Assembly: GCA_016792625.1 (NCBI GenBank)
Contig: JAEUKK010000074.1
Span: 1-64,000, forward strand
DNA from: Deltaproteobacteria bacterium
GTDB lineage: Bacteria > Myxococcota_A > UBA796 > UBA2385
DNA: 64,000 bases
Direction of reading: 5' to 3'
Position 1 is the first letter of the stretch. Every line of letters starts with the position of its first letter. This document shows, in pieces, positions 60,578-64,000 of this stretch. Position numbers and translations under genes: made by a program. Under the pieces are notes generated by a model. The model had not been told where the DNA came from. It searched no databases and was given only the letters and a program-made list of their open reading frames with translations.

Positions 60578-62446
60578 TCACTCCACGGTGACCGACTTGG
60601 CCAGGTTGCGCGGCCGGTCGATGTCGCGGCCTAGGGCCAGACCGGCGCGGTAGGCCAGCAGCTGGAGCGGCAGCACCGTGACCAGCGGGCTCAGGAGCGG
60701 ATGGCTGCGCGGCACGGCGATGGCCACGTCGGCCAAGGCGGCGGCCTCATGATCACCTTCGGTGTAGATCAAGATGATGCGGGCGCCGCGGGCCCGGCAC
60801 TCCTGCAGGTTCGACAGGGTCTTGTCTTTGAGGCCGTCGTCGGGCGCGATGACGACCACGGGGCTCCCCGGCTCCAAAAGAGCGATGGGGCCGTGCTTCA
60901 TCTCGCCCGAGGGGTAGGCCACGCAGGGGATGTAGGCGACCTCCATCAACTTGAGGGCGCCCTCGGCGGCCACTGCCGCCGAAGCGCCGCGGCCCAAGAA
61001 CAGCACCATCTTCGCGCCGATGACCGCGCGCACGGCGTCTTCGATGGGGCCCGGCTGGGCGAGGTAGGCGCGGAGCAGGCTCGGCGCGTCTTGCAGCGCC
61101 ACGGCGAGCTCGCGGCCCTGGAGCGGCGACAGCGCGCGGGTGCGGCCGAGCTGCAGCGCGAACAGGAGCAGCGCGGTGACCATGTTCGAGAAGGCCTTGG
61201 TGGACGCCACCGCCATCTCGGGGCCGCTGTGGATGTAGACGCCGCGCCCGCAGGCCCGGGCGATCGAGCTGCCGACGACGTTGACCACGCCCATCACCTG
61301 GCCGCCCTTGACCTGGACCTCTTTGACCGCGCCGAGGGTGTCGGCGGTCTCACCCGACTGGCTGACCGCGAAAAACAGCGCCTCGGGGTCAATCACGGGG
61401 TTGCGCAGACGGTGCTCGCTGGCGATCTCGGCCCGCGCGGGGATGCGGGCGAGCTGCTCGATCGCGCCGGCGCCGACCAAGCAGGCGTGAAAGGCGGTGC
61501 CGCAGCCGAGCAAGGTGACGTGGGGCAGCCGCACCAGCTCACGCGGGCCCAGGTCGAGGCCGCCGAGCCGGGCCGTGCCCTCTTCGACCACGAGGCGGCC
61601 GCTCAAGCACTGGCGCAGGGCCTCGGGCTGCTCGTGGATCTCCTTGAGCATGTAGTGCGGGAACTCTCCGAGAGAGCTGTCGCCCCACTCCTGCTCGAGC
61701 GTATCGACGGTGTGGGACTTGCTCGCGCCGTCGAGGCGGTAGGTCTGCACGCCGCTGGTGTCGATCCGCGCCAGCTCACCATCATGGAGGAAGACCACCC
61801 GGCGGGTGTGGGGCGTGAGCGCGTGGGGGTCGCTGGCGAGGAAGGTCTCGCCCTCGCCCAGGCCGACGACCAGCGGCGAGCCGTTGCGGGCGGCGAAGAC
61901 CACGCCCGGGTGGTCGGCGAAGATGACCGCGAGGCCCCAGGTGCCGCGCAGGCGGGCCAGGGCCGAGCGCAGCGCCACCACCGGATCGCCCGCAGCGTCG
62001 GGTGAGACGCTGTCGCCGAGCGCGCCCATGCCGTCGTAAAAGTGGGCGATCAGGTGGACAATGACCTCGGTGTCAGTCTCAGAGCGGAAGCGCACGCCCT
62101 CAGCCACCAAGCGCGCCTTGAGCGGCCCCATGTTCTCGATGATGCCGTTGTGCACCACCGCGATCCGCTCCAGCGCGTCAAGGTGCGGGTGGCAGTTCTC
62201 GGTGGTCACCCCGCCGTGGGTGGCCCAGCGGGTGTGGGCGATGCCGCAGGTGCCCGGCACCTTGGCCGGCAGCTTACGGGCGAGCTCTGTGACGCGGCCC
62301 ACCTGCTTCTCGACGTGTAGCTGGCCCTTGGGGCTCTGCACCGCGATGCCCGCCGAGTCGTAGCCGCGGTACTCGAGGCGATGGAGGCCGTCGACCAGGA
62401 GGTTCAGCGCCTGCCTCGGACCGGTGTACGCGATGATTCCGCACAT
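60578..62446 (-). CDS. glmS: glutamine-fructose-6-phosphate aminotransferase (isomerizing)
   Basis: 622 aa. Starts MCGIIAYTG; Cys2 becomes the N-terminal nucleophile after Met removal. The glutaminase half has LEYRGYDSAGIAVQ and HTRWATHGGVTTENCHPH; the two SIS domains have LLGCGTAFHACLVG, VSQSGETADTLGAVKE and YPSGEMKHGPIALL. The chain ends PRNLAKSVTVE, the conserved catalytic tail. It makes glucosamine-6-phosphate for peptidoglycan and lipopolysaccharide. The ATG at 62446 is fixed by the required Cys2; upstream frame is discarded. No glmS ribozyme is present; an A/T-rich inverted repeat sits just upstream. Confidence 0.97.
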   Translation of the reverse strand: MCGIIAYTGPRQALNLLVDGLHRLEYRGYDSAGIAVQSPKGQLHVEKQVGRVTELARKLPAKVPGTCGIAHTRWATHGGVTTENCHPHLDALERIAVVHNGIIENMGPLKARLVAEGVRFRSETDTEVIVHLIAHFYDGMGALGDSVSPDAAGDPVVALRSALARLRGTWGLAVIFADHPGVVFAARNGSPLVVGLGEGETFLASDPHALTPHTRRVVFLHDGELARIDTSGVQTYRLDGASKSHTVDTLEQEWGDSSLGEFPHYMLKEIHEQPEALRQCLSGRLVVEEGTARLGGLDLGPRELVRLPHVTLLGCGTAFHACLVGAGAIEQLARIPARAEIASEHRLRNPVIDPEALFFAVSQSGETADTLGAVKEVQVKGGQVMGVVNVVGSSIARACGRGVYIHSGPEMAVASTKAFSNMVTALLLFALQLGRTRALSPLQGRELAVALQDAPSLLRAYLAQPGPIEDAVRAVIGAKMVLFLGRGASAAVAAEGALKLMEVAYIPCVAYPSGEMKHGPIALLEPGSPVVVIAPDDGLKDKTLSNLQECRARGARIILIYTEGDHEAAALADVAIAVPRSHPLLSPLVTVLPLQLLAYRAGLALGRDIDRPRNLAKSVTVE

Positions 62447-62463
62447 GCTCTCGCCCCTGCTCT

Positions 62464-62479
62464 GTTTTGGGGGCAAAAC
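62464..62479. promoter_or_regulatory. A/T-rich inverted repeat GTTTTG-GGGG-CAAAAC before glmS
   Basis: GTTTTG (62464-62469) and CAAAAC (62474-62479) are perfect inverted repeats around four G. The repeat lies 18-33 nt upstream of the glmS ATG and directly before its ribosome-binding site. In such a G+C-rich sequence it stands out. It may be an operator or an RNA hairpin that controls access to the start. TGTGACACA, another small palindrome, is 30 nt further on (62509-62517). Confidence 0.38.
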
Positions 62480-62630
62480 CCCACAAATGGCGCCCGGTGT
62501 CGCGCAGCTGTGACACAACGGGCCGGCGCGCGAGGGAGGATGGGGCCAGCGACGACCCGCCCCGGGCCGCGGCCTTGGGCCTCGGCGGCTGGATCCCGCG
62601 GCCGCAGCGGTCCCTGCGCGCCCGCCGGGC

Positions 62631-62636
62631 TATCCT
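62631..62636 (+). promoter_or_regulatory. putative -10 hexamer TATCCT
   Basis: GGGCTATCCT lies 20 nt before the ATG of the GAF-domain gene, with GGAGG between them. No -35 was recognised. Confidence 0.33.
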
Positions 62637-62656
62637 CGCGGGCGTCTGGAGGATAG

Positions 62657-63565
62657 ATGACCCGCTTCGCGCTCATGTGGGAGCTCGGCGACAACACCGT
62701 ACTTCACACCATTCCGGTCGACGCCCCTCCGTCTTTGTCTTCAATTGCAGGCAAGGTCCGGCGCAAAGAGCTCGACGAGATGAGCACCGACGAGGTGCGG
62801 CTGCTCGACGGCGTGGTGCGTGGCCGCGACTGGCACGCGGTTCTCGGCGAGGTGCTCGACGGCCTCGGCTGCGGCCGCGGCGCGGTGCGCGAGGTGGTCT
62901 GCGAGCTGCGGCCCAGCGGCGAGGTGCAGGTCGACCTCGCGGTGGGCCGGCTGCGCATGCAGAGCCTGCCCGCCGAAGACGGCGACGAAGGCGACGACGT
63001 GGTCGGCGATCCCGTCGATCTCAGCGAGCTGCTCGAGGTCCTCGCCGAAGAGGCCGAGCCGCTGCCCGCGGCGCAAGCGCCCCCAACGCTCTTCCCGCAG
63101 GGCGACGGCGCCGCCGCGCTCGCGCAGCTCGACGCCCTGCTCGCCGCCCTCCCGGCCGCGGGGGCCGAGCGCGCCCAGGCTGCGCTCAACGCCCTGCACG
63201 CCGTTGTCCCCGCCGAGAGCGGCGCGGTGCTCTGGCGCACCGGCGAGCGCCTGCGCTTCGTGGCCGCGACGGGGCCCAAGGCGACCGCGGTGCTGGGCGT
63301 CGAGATCAACCTTCACCAGGGCATCGCCGGCCTGGTCGCCCGCACCGGCGCCCCCCTGCTGCTGCGCCACGCCCGCCACGACCCCAACCACCTGCGCGAC
63401 CTCGATGAGCGCACCGGCTACCGCACCCGCGCCTTGCTCGCCGCGCCCATCGGCGACAGCCTGCCCGCCCAGGCGGTCATCGAGCTCATCAACCCGCGGG
63501 TGGTGGGCGGTTTTGTTGGCTGGCACCGCGAGGCCCTCGCCCGCGCGGCGGCCGCGCTGGGCTGA
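62657..63565 (+). CDS. GAF domain protein
   Basis: 302 aa, cytoplasmic. Residues 1-100 are an unrecognised alpha/beta region (FALMWELGDNTVLHTIPVD). Residues 115-150 are acidic (EDGDEGDDVVGDPVDL). Residues 170-302 form a GAF domain: AALNALHAVVPAESGAVLW, LGVEINLHQGIAGLVARTGA, and GYRTRALLAAPIGDSLPAQAVIELIN. The ligand is unknown. There is no output domain, so it could be a small-molecule or cyclic-nucleotide sensor acting through partners. It is divergent from glmS and convergent with coaD. Confidence 0.8.
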   Translation: MTRFALMWELGDNTVLHTIPVDAPPSLSSIAGKVRRKELDEMSTDEVRLLDGVVRGRDWHAVLGEVLDGLGCGRGAVREVVCELRPSGEVQVDLAVGRLRMQSLPAEDGDEGDDVVGDPVDLSELLEVLAEEAEPLPAAQAPPTLFPQGDGAAALAQLDALLAALPAAGAERAQAALNALHAVVPAESGAVLWRTGERLRFVAATGPKATAVLGVEINLHQGIAGLVARTGAPLLLRHARHDPNHLRDLDERTGYRTRALLAAPIGDSLPAQAVIELINPRVVGGFVGWHREALARAAAALG

Positions 63566-63595
63566 GCGCGCCGGCGACGCCCCCGGGCGATGGGC

Positions 63596-64000
63596 TCACC
63601 CGCGGCCGAGGGCGCCGAGCAGCGGCCGAAGCGCCGCCTCGGGCACATAGCGGCTCACATCACCGCCGTAGCTGGCGATCTCGCGGACCAGCGAGCTGCT
63701 CACGAAGAGCAGGTTGGGGTCGGTGAACAGGAAGACCGTCTCGACCTGGGGCGCCATGTCGCGGTTGGCGAGGCCGATCTTGAACTCGAACTCGAAGTCG
63801 GTGACCGTGCGCAGGCCGCGCAGGATGGCCATGGCGCCGATGCGGCGGCAGTAGTCGACCAGCAGCCCCTCGAAGACATCGACCCGCACGTTGGGGAGGG
63901 GCGCCGCCACCGCGCGGAGGATGTCGAGCCGCTGCTCGAGGCTGAGCAGCCCGCGCTTGGCCGGGTTGTGGCCGACCGCGAGCACGACCTCATCAAAAAG
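63596..64000 (-). CDS. coaD: pantetheine-phosphate adenylyltransferase, 5' end beyond window
   Basis: About 134 C-terminal residues are present; the first ~25, including the TxGH nucleotide motif, lie beyond 64000. Visible blocks are FDEVVLAVGHNPAKRGLL, LEQRLDIL, VDVFEGLLVDYCRRIGA, ILRGLRTVTDFEFEFKIGLA, NRDMAPQVETVFLFT and LLFVSSSLVREIASYGGDVS. The last of these is the conserved CoaD ISSSxVRE segment. It makes dephospho-CoA from phosphopantetheine and ATP. Confidence 0.94.
   Translation of the reverse strand, partial: LFDEVVLAVGHNPAKRGLLSLEQRLDILRAVAAPLPNVRVDVFEGLLVDYCRRIGAMAILRGLRTVTDFEFEFKIGLANRDMAPQVETVFLFTDPNLLFVSSSLVREIASYGGDVSRYVPEAALRPLLGALGRG

Noticed and set aside
62447..62656. glmS ribozyme
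   Set aside because: The leader is too short and lacks the conserved ribozyme core; the ribozyme is mainly a Firmicutes feature.

Overview
The window is about 70 % G+C by eye, densely coded, with strong G/C at third codon positions and long spurious open frames opposite the real genes. The gene content points to the Myxococcota (the former Deltaproteobacteria). The markers are a DUF1592/DUF1552 exported pair, MopE-type DCDD..DCDG calcium-motif lipoproteins, lamin-tail (LTD) domains on secreted proteins, many short-signal lipoproteins, ECF sigma/anti-sigma pairs and a fused isobutyryl-CoA mutase (IcmF). I see no rRNA, tRNA, CRISPR array, insertion sequence or prophage. It reads as ordinary chromosome.

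Layout. 0.1-3.1 kb: a secreted aspartyl protease-TPR protein coupled to a secreted thermonuclease-LTD protein. 3.1-8.6 kb (minus): a PQQ-type propeller lipoprotein, then the coupled operon DUF1592 protein > DUF1552 Tat protein > Cys-rich DUF5648 lipoprotein. 8.7-13.3 kb: a BolA-family protein, an AraC regulator with a cupin, a lipoprotein with a low-complexity Thr-Asp-Gly stalk, and an unknown protein. 13.7-28.6 kb: acyl-CoA and B12 metabolism (PduO-type adenosyltransferase, biotin carboxylase with a carboxyltransferase-BCCP fusion, MBL hydrolase, IcmF) among envelope proteins. 28.7-32.8 kb: a MopE/LTD lipoprotein, then ferredoxin > glutamine amidotransferase > gamma-glutamyltransferase-like protein. 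32.9-34.9 kb: ECF sigma factor, zinc-finger anti-sigma, and a TonB-like protein that appears to start at CTG.

34.97-46.66 kb is the most unusual part. It is a seven-gene co-directional minus-strand run: receiver-histidine kinase hybrid > membrane sensor kinase with a decayed ATPase domain > FecR-like anchored protein > Ig-like/outer-membrane-barrel protein > ~1200-residue Ig-repeat lipoprotein > soluble histidine kinase > TPR protein. It looks like a trans-envelope signalling system with no DNA-binding output gene of its own. A divergent lipoprotein with six EF-hand-like loops lies beside its promoter.

47.5-54.2 kb: GDP-mannose genes (manC, gmd) trail grpE and trmL, followed by a DUF4340 protein and a TPR membrane protein. 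54.3-56.6 kb: a second ECF/anti-sigma pair with a polymer-forming, bactofilin-like membrane protein. 56.6-64 kb: a metallophosphoesterase-like protein with altered metal ligands, two coupled propeller-like proteins, glmS, a GAF protein and a 5'-truncated coaD.

Recurring regulatory style. Neighbouring genes overlap by ATGA or GTGA at many junctions, which implies translational coupling. Several convergent gene ends contain short perfect hairpins that take in one or both stop codons. A TAGSCT-like hexamer recurs 7-75 nt upstream of transcription-unit starts and may be the local -10 element.
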